64,000 nt of DNA. It comes from CBDANW01 sp965197825. GTDB lineage: Bacteria > Acidobacteriota > Vicinamibacteria > Marinacidobacterales > DATDRI01. The position numbers were made by a program, and so were the translations under genes. Below are positions 27,904 to 37,950 of the stretch, in pieces. Below the pieces are notes generated by a model. It did no database searches, was not told the origin of the DNA, and saw nothing but the letters and a program-made list of their open reading frames with translations. Numbering within the stretch: position 1 is the first letter of the stretch; the number at the start of each line of letters is the position of its first letter. The stretch spans positions 1,736,001 to 1,800,000 of the forward strand of contig CBDANW010000003.1 in NCBI GenBank assembly GCA_965197825.1, given 5' to 3'.

Positions 27904-28923
27904 TCATCCTTGCTCTCTCTGGCCTACCGTCTCGGCAACGTCGTCCACAGTTGGCAGCGGTGGCGCGGGCTTCGTCGCCTCGATGAAGCGGAAACTCTCC
28001 GGCACCATCCGATTAGACTCCTCGTCGGGTGGGATGACGCGGGCGAATTTCACGAAATCGGAGGTCACCAGGATCTTGTCGAGCTGACTCTGCGCTTCCC
28101 GCGGGATACCGGTGCGTTTCAAGCCTTTCTGGATCTCGGGCGTGGTCCTCTCGAGAAAAGGCACGCCGTAACGGCGTCCCGCGTACCGCTTCATGATCTC
28201 GGCGAGCTCGATGTAAAAGCGCCGCACCTCGCCCTTCTGCAGCCATCCCGCCTCGACGAGCCTACGGAGAGCGGACTCGGCTTCGACCTCCGGTGGCGGA
28301 AGCGGCAAAGACGGCGGCTCGACCATCGACTCGGGCTGCTTCCTCGAGAAGCGCCTATATAGAAGATAGGCGACCGCAGCCACGAGGAGAGCCCCGAGCA
28401 ACCACCATAGCCATCCCCACTCCCGCGGTATGGGAATATCCGCGACCGGATCTTTGATGTCGTGGATATCCGTCACCTCGGGAGTCAATGAGGTGCCCAG
28501 CACAATGGGAATGGGCTCGGTCTCGATGGAGGCGAGCTCCCCGGACTCGTCTCGATATTCCACTTTGATGGGCGGGACGGCAATTTCTCCGGGGAGCCGA
28601 TACGTCGCGAGACGTAACGTGACGTGGTTTTCCACCGGGCTCGAAGGCTCGCTACTTCCTTCGTCGGCGTGCTCGACGCGCTCGACGAGCTCGAAGGGTG
28701 CCAGGTTGTCTCCGGTCGCGATCAGGAACTCCGAGTCGGCAGGGTGTCGGACGGTGACTTCAAGGTCGAGCGTCTCGCCTACTTGGATCTCGGTCGCACC
28801 TGGATGCGCGGTGACCGACCACTCGATGGGCTGATCGGAGACCGGCGCCGCCTGCTCGGCCGGCTGCTGGCCACAGGCAGCGGCCGTTACCAAAAGAGCG
28901 AGTGCGTGCCGGACTCTCATCAT
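27904..28923 (-). CDS. DUF4381-type protein with BatD-like N-terminal domain (Bat operon)
   Basis: 339 residues. The N-terminus is a lipoprotein-type signal (MRVRHALALLVTAAACGQQ), followed by an Ig-like BatD-type domain (IQVGETLDLEVTVRHPADSE), a membrane helix (about 172-192, GWLWWLLGALLVAAVAYLLY) and a cytoplasmic helical domain with EVRRFYIELAEIMKRYAGRR. This architecture recurs between DUF58 and batA genes. Its role is presumed to be assembly of the VWA complex. The ATG overlaps the DUF58 stop. The combination of lipobox and a later membrane helix is slightly unusual, so the signal may be an uncleaved anchor instead. Confidence 0.75.
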   Translation of the reverse strand: MMRVRHALALLVTAAACGQQPAEQAAPVSDQPIEWSVTAHPGATEIQVGETLDLEVTVRHPADSEFLIATGDNLAPFELVERVEHADEGSSEPSSPVENHVTLRLATYRLPGEIAVPPIKVEYRDESGELASIETEPIPIVLGTSLTPEVTDIHDIKDPVADIPIPREWGWLWWLLGALLVAAVAYLLYRRFSRKQPESMVEPPSLPLPPPEVEAESALRRLVEAGWLQKGEVRRFYIELAEIMKRYAGRRYGVPFLERTTPEIQKGLKRTGIPREAQSQLDKILVTSDFVKFARVIPPDEESNRMVPESFRFIEATKPAPPLPTVDDVAETVGQREQG

Positions 28924-29804
28924 CAGTGTCTCAGGCGCCTGGCCCGCCGTTCGAAGAAGCGTTGCAGCGGTCGATCGTAGGGCTCGCCGGTCGTAACCTG
29001 AATGATGTCCACGCCCATCGTACTCAAAGCCGCCATCTGCGATGCCACACGGGCTTGGGTGTGCTCGGTGAACACGGCGATCGCTCGCCGGTCGGCGGTG
29101 TCGAGCAGCATCCGATGGCCGGTCTCTGCATCTTCGAGCTCGACTAAACCGGCCTGGGGAATCTCGTGCTCGCGCGGATCGGACAAGAAAATGGAAATGA
29201 GATCGTGCTTCTTCGCGGCGACCCGAAAGGACTTCTCGAAGCCGGAAGTCAGAAAGTCCGACAAGACGAAGACCACCGCGCGCTTTCGAGTGACGCTGTT
29301 CAGGAAGTCCATGGCGCTCGCGAGATCGGTCTTCTTTTCCTTGGGGGCGAAGTAGAGAAGATCGCGGATCACCCGCAGCACATGGGAGCGGCCCTTGCGA
29401 GGAGGGATGAACATCTCCACCTCGTCGGTGAAGACAATCGCCCCGACGCGGTCATTGTTCTTGATGGCGCTGAAGGCGAGAAGCGCCCCTATCTCCGCCG
29501 CCACCTCGCGCTTGAAGCGGGACGTGGTCCCGAAGTCCGCCGATCCGCTGGCGTCGAGCATGAGCAGCACGGTGAGCTCACGCTCTTCCACGAACTTCTT
29601 CACGTGGAGCGTCCCGGTGCGAGAGGTCACATTCCAGTCGATGGTACGGACATCGTCACCCATCTGGTACTCGCGCACTTCGGAGAATTCCATGCCCCGG
29701 CCCTTGAAGATGCTGTGGTACTCACCGGCCAAGGCGTCGGTCACCATGCGGCGGCTGGTGATCTCGATGTGCCGGATCTTCTGGATGATTTCGCGTGGAA
29801 GCAT
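28923..29804 (-). CDS. DUF58 protein (VWA-like) of the MoxR/Bat operon
   Basis: 293 residues with the DUF58 signature GEYHSIFKGRGMEFSEVREY and GDDVRTIDWNVTSRTGTLHV near the N-terminus and a VWA-like fold after it (LLMLDASGSADFGTTSRFKR; the MIDAS-like DASGS). DUF58 proteins occur next to moxR as likely chaperone clients. The ATG at 29804 (MLPREIIQKI) fits the family; the frame is open to 29840 and overlaps moxR. Cytoplasmic, no membrane helix seen. Confidence 0.87.
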   Translation of the reverse strand: MLPREIIQKIRHIEITSRRMVTDALAGEYHSIFKGRGMEFSEVREYQMGDDVRTIDWNVTSRTGTLHVKKFVEERELTVLLMLDASGSADFGTTSRFKREVAAEIGALLAFSAIKNNDRVGAIVFTDEVEMFIPPRKGRSHVLRVIRDLLYFAPKEKKTDLASAMDFLNSVTRKRAVVFVLSDFLTSGFEKSFRVAAKKHDLISIFLSDPREHEIPQAGLVELEDAETGHRMLLDTADRRAIAVFTEHTQARVASQMAALSTMGVDIIQVTTGEPYDRPLQRFFERRARRLRH

Positions 29805-29820
29805 GGGGTTGAAAATGTAA

Positions 29821-30807
29821 CTACGGCACTTCCACGGCATCGAAGATGCGCTGGATGATCTCCTCCGGTGTGACGTCTTCCGCTTCAGCCTCGTAAGAAA
29901 GGATGATGCGATGGCGAAGCACGTCGGGTCCGACGGACTTCACGTCTTCGGGGGTCACATAACCGCGGCCCCGAATGAAAGCGTGGGCGCGGGCGGCCTG
30001 TACCAGATACAGCGAGGCGCGCGGAGAGCCACCGTATTCGATGAGATCCCCGATGTCGAGCCCGAACTCGGAGGGCTCTCGCGTGGCGAAGACGATGGAG
30101 ATGATGTACTCCTTGATCCGCTCGTCGATATAGACTTCTTCCACGACCTTGCGTGCCTTCAGAATGCTTTCGGAATCGATCACCTTCGCCGACTGAGGCA
30201 CGTCCTCGGTGGACATGCGATCCACAATCTCCCGCTCCTCTTTGCGGCTCGGGTAGTCGAGCTTGAGCTTCAACATGAAGCGATCCACCTGAGCTTCCGG
30301 CAAGGGGTAGGTACCTTCCTGCTCGATGGGATTCTGCGTAGCTAGAACCAGGAAAGGCTCGGTGAGGGGATACGTCGTACCGCCGATCGTGACCTGCCGT
30401 TCCTGCATGGCCTCGAGGAGCGCGCTCTGGACCTTGGCGGGCGCACGGTTGATCTCGTCCGCCAGGAGCAGGTTGGTGAAGATGGGTCCCTTCTTCGGGA
30501 CGAAGACTCCGTCTTTTTGGTTGTAGATCAGCGTGCCGATCAGGTCGGCTGGCAAGAGATCCGGCGTGAACTGGATGCGCTGGAACCGGCAGTCGACCGC
30601 GTCGGCCAGGCTGCGGACCGCCAGGGTCTTCGCCAAACCAGGCACCCCTTCGAGCAGGACGTGTCCGCGACTCAGAAGACCGATGAGTAACCGGTCCAGC
30701 ATGTCCTGCTGGCCCACGATGACCTTGCGCAGCTCGGCGAGGAGTGTCTCGACGAAGACGGCCTCTTTCTGGACCCGTTCGTTGATCGCTTGAATCGTGG
30801 AATCCAT
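29821..30807 (-). CDS. moxR: MoxR-family AAA+ ATPase
   Basis: 328 residues with Walker A EGVPGLAKT (about 54-62), Walker B LLADEINRAPAK, sensor LATQNPIEQEGTYPLPEAQV and the arginine-finger region DRFMLKLKLDY. C-terminal lid with LYLVQAARAHAFIRGRGYVT. MoxR ATPases act as chaperones on VWA proteins, and the two encoded downstream are the expected clients. It is the first gene of a nine-gene minus-strand operon running to hemW. Confidence 0.94.
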   Translation of the reverse strand: MDSTIQAINERVQKEAVFVETLLAELRKVIVGQQDMLDRLLIGLLSRGHVLLEGVPGLAKTLAVRSLADAVDCRFQRIQFTPDLLPADLIGTLIYNQKDGVFVPKKGPIFTNLLLADEINRAPAKVQSALLEAMQERQVTIGGTTYPLTEPFLVLATQNPIEQEGTYPLPEAQVDRFMLKLKLDYPSRKEEREIVDRMSTEDVPQSAKVIDSESILKARKVVEEVYIDERIKEYIISIVFATREPSEFGLDIGDLIEYGGSPRASLYLVQAARAHAFIRGRGYVTPEDVKSVGPDVLRHRIILSYEAEAEDVTPEEIIQRIFDAVEVP

Positions 30808-30870
30808 GTTCGTCCGGCTCCTCCAGTATTACCTTGCAAATTATAGCAAAAGGTAGTTTTTTATACCCAG

Positions 30871-32548
30871 ATGCGCTCTCTCCGGCTCTCTCTCCTCGTC
30901 TTGCTCGGCATCACGTGCGGAGCCTGCCGGGCCGCGCTACAGCCCGGAGGGCGGTCTCCGCTGGTGGTTTTCATCGGCGCCGACGGTGCGACTCCCGAGG
31001 TCATCGACGAGCTGCGCTCGGCGGGACGCCTGCCCGCCTTCGAGCGGCTGATCCGGACGGGCGCCTACGGAAAGATGCAGTCGCTGGCCGCCCGGCGGAT
31101 CCTGTCGGCGGACGATCGTCGCCGCTACGCCTCGCCGATTGTATGGACCACCATCGCCACCGGCAAGATTCCCGAAAAACATGGCATCCGTGACTTCGTC
31201 CTTCCCATCCAGGGATCCGCCTCGGTCTGGATGGGATCGGAGGAGGAGCCCGCCCGCGCCGAGCTAACCCTGCCCGAGGTGGTCGGCCGGGGACCGTTCA
31301 CGCTTCGGCTGCACATTCACTCCTATCGCCCGAACGGCGAGCAGACCGTGCGTCTGGCGCTCAACGGCAAGGAGCTTCCGACCATCTCCGTCCCCGTCCG
31401 ATGGGAGGAAATCTCGGTTCCGATCCCCGAAGACGCGCTTCGGCCCGTCCTGAACGATCTATCCCTCACCTTCTCCAAGCAAGCGACCCCCGCCGAGCAG
31501 GGTAGCTCCGACGATCGGCGGCGTCTGGCGTGCGAGCTACGCTCGCTGAGCATCGCCGATGCCCGCGGCGAGGTCGTCTACTCGTTGGATCCGGTGCACG
31601 ATCGGTTTTCTCTCGGGCGCGGGTTTTACATGCCGCGCGGCGCCCTAACCGAGGTTCAAAGCGTGCACTGGCGAGCGCTCCCAATGTGGAGTCTCCTTGG
31701 AAACCTCGGGCATCCGGTCGGTATCACCGGCTACTGGGGCACCTGGCCCGCGTATGAAGTCAACGGTTTCTTGGTCTCCTCACGCATGGGGCTGAGAGAC
31801 AGACGCAACAGTGAGCGCGTCACCTGGCCCCCCGATCTAGGCGAACGGCTCGAGCCTCTCGCTCCGGGACAGGACGAGCTGCAAGAGCTTCTCAAGAAGC
31901 TGCACTATTCGGATTGCGAGCCTCCCCTTCTCGAAGACAGGACCGGCGTGCAAAAGATCCTCCTTCAGGACGAGTTCTACTATCGGATCGCACGGGAGCT
32001 CTTGCCGACGATGGATCGAGGACTGTTCACCGTCTACTTCCGGTCCATTGATCTCGCGAGCCACGTCTCGTTGCACTGGCGCCACGGCGCGGAGCTTCGC
32101 GAAGGATGCGCCCGAAACCGTGCGGGACATTGTCGACCAAGCCTACGTGCAGGTGGACGCGTGGATCGGCGGCTTGCTCGAAATCCTACCCGAGGACGCG
32201 ACGGTCATCGTCGTATCCGATCACGGCGAGCAGCCCGTCCCGGGCGGAGGGCATCATGCGCCCTACGGGATATTCCTGACCAAAGGCGAGGGCATTCGGG
32301 TAGGGGAAGTCTTTCACGGCGCCACGGTGCTGGACGTCGCACCGACCGTGTTGCACTTGTTCGGTGCGCCGATTCCACTGGATATGGACGGCAAGGTCCT
32401 GCCGCAGATTTACGAAAGCGATTGGCTGGCGGCGCACCCACCTGATTACGCGGACATCGATACGTCGTTCTCCTCGGACGAGGCCGCCACGGCGGAAGGT
32501 AACGAAGAGATTCTGGAGCAGCTAGAGGCGCTCGGCTACATTCAATGA
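30871..32548 (+). pseudogene. Alkaline-phosphatase-superfamily phosphodiesterase-like exported protein, one frameshift
   Basis: The first frame (to about 32100) has a signal peptide (LRLSLLVLLGITCGA) and a type I phosphodiesterase/nucleotide pyrophosphatase fold: FIGADGATPEVIDELRSAGR with metal-binding Asp, SPIVWTTIATGKIPEKHGIR with the nucleophile Thr region, and YFRSIDLASHVSLH. The second frame resumes with APETVRDIVDQAYVQVDAWI and holds the remaining metal ligands VIVVSDHGEQP and GGHHAPYGIF, ending at 32548. The shift lies near 32090-32105. With one base corrected the protein is about 558 residues and complete, so recent loss or sequencing error are both possible. Substrate unknown. Confidence 0.78.
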
Positions 32549-32556
32549 GGAGCCAT

Positions 32557-33274
32557 CTATCGCAAACGAATGACTTCCTCTTCGGCTAACAGGTGTCCAA
32601 CCGATAACGCGGGGGCCGGTTCGGAATAAAGGCCCGGGGGCACACTGATGTCGGCGAGATAGAGCTCACCCACCCGCTCTTCGACCCCTTTCTGCCGTAA
32701 GCCTTCCTTCGGAAGGGCGAGCGTCATGGTGGCGGTGGCGCGGATGGCGGGGTCGAAGACGGTTCCCGTCGTTGTATCCACGCCAGAGGGCGCATCCAAC
32801 GCGAGAATCGGCACGCCCCGCTCGTGTTGCGCATTGGCCCAGCGAATCAAGTCGGCAGCGGCGCCATGAGGAGCGCCCTTCAAACTGTAGCCGATGATGC
32901 CGTCCAGTATTAGGGCCGGATTGTCTTCCCGGCGCGTTCATGCGGTGCAGGATATCGAACTGGTGAGCCGGCACCGGAGTGAAGCCGGAAGCTGACTTCG
33001 TCGTGAAAACCGTAATCGATGCGCCCCAGTTGTGTAAGCGGCGAGCAGCCACCAGCGAGCCTCCTCCGTTCCCGCCAGTGCCCGAAAGGACCACGACCTT
33101 CTGTCCAATTGGATTCCCCTCGAAGAATCTCTGACGAGCCAGGCTCGCGAGGTTTCGGCCCGCATTTTCCATCATTTGGATCAGCTCGATCCTGAAGTCC
33201 TCGATCATCGCGCGATCCACTTCGATCATCTGCTCGGTGGTCAAATAGGAAAGTTTGGCCGAGCTAGGGGGCAT
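32557..33274 (-). pseudogene. nnrE: NAD(P)H-hydrate epimerase (YjeF N-domain only), one frameshift
   Basis: Frame one starts LSYLTTEQMIEVDRAMIEDF, then VVVLSGTGGNGGGSLVAARR, the YjeF_N nucleotide-binding loop. After HRMNAPGR a one-base shift in CGCCGGGAAG (near 32930) moves to a frame with NPALILDGIIGYSLKGAPHG, ILALDAPSGVDTTTGTVFDP (catalytic Asp) and the end EEEVIRLR. The pieces join without loss, giving about 238 residues, a stand-alone epimerase without the NnrD dehydratase domain. Epimerase repairs hydrated NAD(P)H. The four-gene group at 30.9-34.5 kb has no obvious common pathway. Confidence 0.78.
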
Positions 33275-33282
33275 TTAGAGCA

Positions 33283-34005
33283 CTAGGGTGACGGGCTCTG
33301 CCAAACCGCGAAGCCCACGAAGAAGGGGCCCATGGACTGGATATACTGCGAGGTCTGCTTGGTCTTGCGCATCCTCTGTACCAGATGGGAGAGTGGGTGC
33401 AGGTCTTTCCCTACCAGGCCGATCACGAACTCGTTGTCGTGCGTATCGATGCCATGGCAAGCGAGGCGGATGTCGTGCGCCAGATCCTCTTCGGCGTAGC
33501 TTCTTCCGATCATCCCGTGTTCCCGCAGAATCGTCTTTTGCTCGTCCGGCGCGAGGCCGGAGAAAGCCCCGGCCCGACGGAGTGGGTACCAGAGGGCCCA
33601 CGGCCATGCGGGGTTCAACGCGGTGCGTCGCGGCTTGTCGAGCAGCCAGTCCTCGAGATTGGGCTCGAAGCCCGTCGTGTACGACCGGCCGAACATCGTG
33701 AAGTCTTCTTTCAACGTAAGCGATCGGAAGGGCGCGGATTGGAATATCTCGGCGGCGGTGGTGGCGAAGAACGTGGGATCCTCCTGCATCGTGAGCACGC
33801 CGATACCGCGGGGGTTGTTCACGTCCTGATAGAGAACCGCGTCCACCGAACGACCCTTCAGCTCCTCGAGCACCGCCTGCCGGTCCGTGCACTCCCCGAA
33901 TACCTGGAGCTGCATGAAGAGACGGCGATCAGAGGTTCGCTTGGTGCCGTCTCGATCCGTGCCGTGTTCCTGGATGTCGACTCTGGATTGTGTCTTCTCT
34001 GCCAT
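33283..34005 (-). CDS. Chlorite dismutase-family haem protein (HemQ/Cld-like)
   Basis: 240 residues with the two ferredoxin-like halves of the dimeric alpha/beta-barrel superfamily. The C-terminal half contains HGMIGRSYAEEDLAHDIRLA and CHGIDTHDNEFVIGLVGKDL, which correspond to the haem-binding helix and strand of chlorite dismutase and coproheme decarboxylase. Which of the two activities applies cannot be decided by eye. Neighbouring hemW lies at some distance. No signal peptide, so cytoplasmic. Confidence 0.78.
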   Translation of the reverse strand: MAEKTQSRVDIQEHGTDRDGTKRTSDRRLFMQLQVFGECTDRQAVLEELKGRSVDAVLYQDVNNPRGIGVLTMQEDPTFFATTAAEIFQSAPFRSLTLKEDFTMFGRSYTTGFEPNLEDWLLDKPRRTALNPAWPWALWYPLRRAGAFSGLAPDEQKTILREHGMIGRSYAEEDLAHDIRLACHGIDTHDNEFVIGLVGKDLHPLSHLVQRMRKTKQTSQYIQSMGPFFVGFAVWQSPSP

Positions 34006-34028
34006 GAAGGATTGCCCCCTAATTATAG

Positions 34029-34463
34029 TCAGGCCACGTCGAGTCCCGTGTATTGCCGGATGAGGTCGATCGAATCTTCACCGAGCTCCCTGTTGAGCGC
34101 TTCCATGATGCTCTCCGAGAGGGCGAAGACGTCTTCCTCCCCGTCCCAGTGGTCCAGGATCACCTGCGGTTCGTCGATCCTCTCTTTGATCTTGCGAACG
34201 GCCAGCGCACACACGAAGATGTCATCCACATAACCCTCGGCACCAATCGCCTCGTCGTCTCCGAAGTCGAAAGGAGAGATGAAATAGGCGAGAGCACAGT
34301 TGACCAGTGGCCTGAGCTCGGGACGGAAGCGGGAATCGTCCAAAAGACCGGTGAGGAGCGCGAAGTACGTCGGGACGTGGGCGACGATCTCCTGGTAGTC
34401 TCCCTCGTAGCCCTCCACTTGCCCCTTGAGAAACGCGAGGTAGTCCTGCATCACCTGCGCCAT
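34029..34463 (-). CDS. YkvA-like (DUF1232) protein
   Basis: 144 residues. The core RPLVNCALAYFISPFDFGDD and GAEGYVDDIFVCALAVRKIK match the DUF1232 motif (sequence of the type YxxxPxDLxPD followed by GxxDD). Usually a small membrane-associated protein of unknown role; here the helix is weakly hydrophobic. It starts about 24 bases downstream of the Cld-family gene on the opposite side of a promoter region shared with mscS. Confidence 0.7.
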   Translation of the reverse strand: MAQVMQDYLAFLKGQVEGYEGDYQEIVAHVPTYFALLTGLLDDSRFRPELRPLVNCALAYFISPFDFGDDEAIGAEGYVDDIFVCALAVRKIKERIDEPQVILDHWDGEEDVFALSESIMEALNRELGEDSIDLIRQYTGLDVA

Positions 34464-34628
34464 CAGCCTCGGCTTTCCGTCCCTACCATACCCGGCTAGT
34501 TTAACTCGAAGGCCGGGTCAGATTGAAAACCGACCCCCCCCAAGATCCCGTTGTCCATGTCGTCACGCCGTTGACTCGTCCTGCACCGGGCTATATATTA
34601 ACTCCCCGCCACGAGGAAGAAATAGCTT

Positions 34629-35693
34629 ATGCAGTACGTCGACTTCGTTCTGAACAATCCGGAAGCGTTCGTGATGCCTGGCCTGGTGTTTTTCGCACTG
34701 CTCGTCGTGGCGCTCGGCTTGCGTCGATTGGCCTACCGGCTGCTCGACCGCTGGGCGCGGAAGACAACGACCCAGCTCGATGAAGGCATCATTGCATCGA
34801 CGCGGGGACCCTCGCTGCTCTGGTGCGTCATCATCGCCATCCATATCGCGGTCGGCACCTCCGAAACCAACCTGCAAATCATCAACTATACGCAGAAGCT
34901 CCTTGGTGCTCTCATCGTCCTGTCGGTGAGCTTGGTAGCCGCCAACGTCGCCGCTCAGACCTTCCGTCTTTTCTCGGACAAGATCGAGCTCCCCGCGACC
35001 GGCCTCACGGTGGTCCTCATCAAGCTCTTTATTGTCGCGCTGGGCGTGACACTCGCGCTCGGACTCCTGGGCATCGACGTCACACCCTTGGTCGCCGCCC
35101 TGGGCGTAGGAGGGCTGGCGGTCGCACTCGGACTTCAAGACACGTTGTCCAATCTTTTTGCCGGCATTCACGTGCTCCTAGCCAAGCCCGTTCGGGTCGG
35201 TGATTACGTGAAGCTAGAATCGGGCCAGGAGGGCTACATCGAGGACGTCGGTTGGCGCAGCACGCGCATCCGCCAGATTCCCAACAATATGGTCGTGGTT
35301 CCCAACAGCCAGATGGTCCAGACCATCATTACCAACTACTACATGCCGGAACACGAAATGTCGGTGTTAGTTCAGGTCGGCGTTCACTACGACAGCGACC
35401 TGGAGTTCGTGGAGAGAATCACTTGCGAGGTCGCCAAGGAAGTCATGGACTCTCTGGAATGTGGGGTCAAGACCTTCGAGCCCTTCATTCGTTATCACAC
35501 GTTCGGTGATTCCAGCATCAACTTCAGCGTGATCCTGAGGACGAACGAGTTCATCGGCCAGTACGTGTTGAAGCACGAGTTCATCAAGAAGTTGGACGCC
35601 CGCTACAAAAAGGAAGGCGTCGTCATCCCCTTCCCCATTCGAACTCTGGATATCCCTCCGGACACGCTCGCCCAGCTCGGGAGATCCTCTTAA
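34629..35693 (+). CDS. mscS: MscS-family mechanosensitive channel
   Basis: 354 residues. After about four hydrophobic helices comes the pore helix VTPLVAALGVGGLAVALGLQ and DTLSNLFAGIHVLLAKPVRV, followed by the soluble beta domain with GYIEDVGWRSTRIRQIPNNM and VVPNSQMVQTIITNYY, and a C-terminal alpha/beta domain with VVIPFPIRTLDI. This is the classic small MscS core. It opens on hypo-osmotic shock. It is followed one base later by the GTG of the broken SpoIIE-type phosphatase gene, so the channel may have been linked to the partner-switching module. Confidence 0.93.
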   Translation: MQYVDFVLNNPEAFVMPGLVFFALLVVALGLRRLAYRLLDRWARKTTTQLDEGIIASTRGPSLLWCVIIAIHIAVGTSETNLQIINYTQKLLGALIVLSVSLVAANVAAQTFRLFSDKIELPATGLTVVLIKLFIVALGVTLALGLLGIDVTPLVAALGVGGLAVALGLQDTLSNLFAGIHVLLAKPVRVGDYVKLESGQEGYIEDVGWRSTRIRQIPNNMVVVPNSQMVQTIITNYYMPEHEMSVLVQVGVHYDSDLEFVERITCEVAKEVMDSLECGVKTFEPFIRYHTFGDSSINFSVILRTNEFIGQYVLKHEFIKKLDARYKKEGVVIPFPIRTLDIPPDTLAQLGRSS

Positions 35694-35694
35694 C

Positions 35695-37923
35695 GTGTTC
35701 AAGAGCGTCGCGTCGCGACTCATCTTCTGGATCGCGGGGACCACCGCGGTTCTCTTTACCGTTGCGACCGTGTATGTACGTGGTTTCGCGAAACATGGCC
35801 ATCCGCGACGCCCAGCGCCGGGCGATTCTCGTCGCCGAGTCCCAGGCGAATGAGGTGGAGGAGGTGCTGCACTCCGCCGAGGAGGGAGCGCGGCTACTGG
35901 CATCGACACTCGGTCACACGTCGGTATCGAACGAGGAGCTCGAACAGGTAATCCGATCCTTCGTGGAAGGAAATCCCCGGATCTACGGCTCCACCGCCGC
36001 CACGAATCCGGAGACGCGTGGTCTCTACGCCCCGTATTTCTACCGGAGCGGCGAGGAGATCGCACGGGCGGATCTCGCTACCGAAGCTTACGACTACCCT
36101 CGGAAGGAGTAGTACACGGGGGCCGCTTCCGCGGGAGAGCCTCGATGGTCGGAGCCGTATTTCGATGAGGGTGGCGGCGAGGTCTTGATGGTGACCTACA
36201 CGGTTCCGGTCTTCACCGAAAGTGCGGGCGAGAGTCGATTCGCCGGCGTCGTCACCGCGGACATCTCCTTGGAGTGGCTGACGGAGCTTATCGAACCGCA
36301 GGAGGTCAAGAGCTCGGGGTATGCGGTCGTTCTCTCGCGCCAGGGACTCATTCTCGCTCATCCCGACCCCAGCATGCTCATGACCGCGGTGACTGTCTTG
36401 CAGGCGGAACGGGAGGCAACCGATCCCCGCGCAAGAGAGGTCGTCGCGAAGATGCTCCGGGGAGAACAAGGTTTCGAGCCGTTTGACAACCTCTATTTGG
36501 GAGAGCGAGCGCGAGCAGTCTTTCGACCGGTGGGAGGAGCCGGCTGGTCGTTTGCCGTTATCTATCTGGAGGACGAACTCCTCGGAGACGTGCGCCGACT
36601 CGCGACTTTGGACTTCGCCATCCTGGGCGTCGTCCTCATCGCCCTCGGCATCGTCGTCACCGCGCTTGCAAAGCGACTCACCCGCCCCCTCCGCGAGCTC
36701 TCGGTGAGCGCGGCACAAATCGCCACCGGGGATCTCGAGCTCGCACTGCCTCCCGTGAAGTCCGACGACGAAGTTGGAGCACTCACCGGTGCCTTTCACC
36801 ACATGCGCGACTCGCTCAAGGAATACATCCGCGACCTGGGAGGTGACGACCAGGGCGAAGGAGCGACTGGAGAGCGAGCTTCAGATCGCCCGCAAGATCC
36901 AGATGGACATGTTGCCACCGGCTCGGGCAGAGAGCGGTCCGCCGGCCGTCTACGAGCTCGCCGCGTCGCTCGTTCCGGCGCGGCAGGTGGGAGGAGACCT
37001 CTACGACCATTTCATTCTCGGCGGAAAGCTGTGGTTCATAGTCGGAGACGTTTCGGGTAAAGGCGTGGGTGCGGCTCTTTTCATGGCGCGTGCCAAGACC
37101 ATGTTGCGCGCGGTCGCCACCCCGCAGGTCGATTTGGCAGAGGTTTTGAGCACGGTCAATCGAGGTCTTTGCGAGAGTAACGACCAAGGGATGTTCGTCA
37201 CTCTCTTTGCCGCGGTGCTCGATCCCGCGACGGGAAACCTCGCTTATGGCGGCGCGGGGCACGATCCACCGGTCATCGTTCCCAGTGGGGACGCAAAGCC
37301 CCGATTCATGGATGTAGACGGTGGGCTGCACGGCGCCTTTTATCAGCAAGTGGAAACGCCGATTCTTGGAGGAGCGTCTGGCAGGTCTGTACGCGCGTCA
37401 CGAGGGGCGTCCGATTCAAGTGCTCACGCCTCGGATGGAAGCACGGATTCTTTCGTGGACGCAGAAAAAACCGACCGACGGCTCGACTCACTGGAGCACG
37501 CGTCGACTTGCGAAGAAGCTGGGAATCCATCACATGATGGTGGCTCGCACTTGGAAAAAGCATGGTCTCCAGCCACACCGAATTGAGCATTACAAGGCCT
37601 CCAACGATCCGGATTTCGAGACGAAGGCAGCGGATATCATCGGTCTATATATGAATCCACCTCAGCACGCTGCGGTGTTTTGTATTGATGAGAAAACGGC
37701 GATCCAAGCCCTGGATCGACGGGACCCGATCTTGCCGTTGTCTCCCGGGCGGGCCGAGCGACACGGTTTCGAGTACGTCCGGCATGGAACGCTTTCTCTC
37801 TACGCCGCCTTCGACACGAAGACGGGGGTGGTTTTGGGCAAGACTGTCCGCCGCCATACCAGCCAGGAGTTCGTCGGCGACGCACCCCCGTCCGACGATG
37901 TCACCGTGATGGCGGTGCGATAG
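35695..37923 (+). pseudogene. RsbU/SpoIIE-type phosphatase with Cache and HAMP domains, broken
   Basis: GTG at 35695 starts MFKSVASRLIFWIAGTTAVL (membrane helix); a shift near 35780 leads to a Cache-type sensor with AIRDAQRRAILVAESQANEV. TAG at 36110 replaces an expected Trp (before YTGAASAGEP). The same frame then reads VLMVTYTVPVFTESAGE, second helix, HAMP (LTRPLRELSVSAAQIATGDL) and shifts again near 36840 to the PP2C domain (ESELQIARKIQMDMLPPARA, GGDLYDHFILGGKLWFIVGD, DVSGKGVGAALFMARAKTML). At about 37325 an IS630 fragment replaces about 80 residues; the C-terminus DAPPSDDVTVMAVR returns after 37876. The role would be dephosphorylating the STAS protein encoded downstream. Confidence 0.8.
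37325..37875 (+). mobile_element. IS630-family transposase fragment inserted in the phosphatase gene
   Basis: Reads FISKWKRRFLEERLAGLYAR (HTH), KLGIHHMMVARTWKKHGLQP and AVFCIDEKTAIQALDRRDPI with the first DDE Asp, ending RRHTSQEF at 37875. The second and third catalytic residues are missing. From about 37366 to 37874 it is near identical, in inverted orientation, to the longer IS630 copy at 55664-56540. Junctions on both sides are abrupt and no inverted repeats remain, so it entered by recombination or was trimmed. Confidence 0.82.
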
Positions 37924-37950
37924 GGCGCGCTTCAAAACTAGCTTCTCCAT

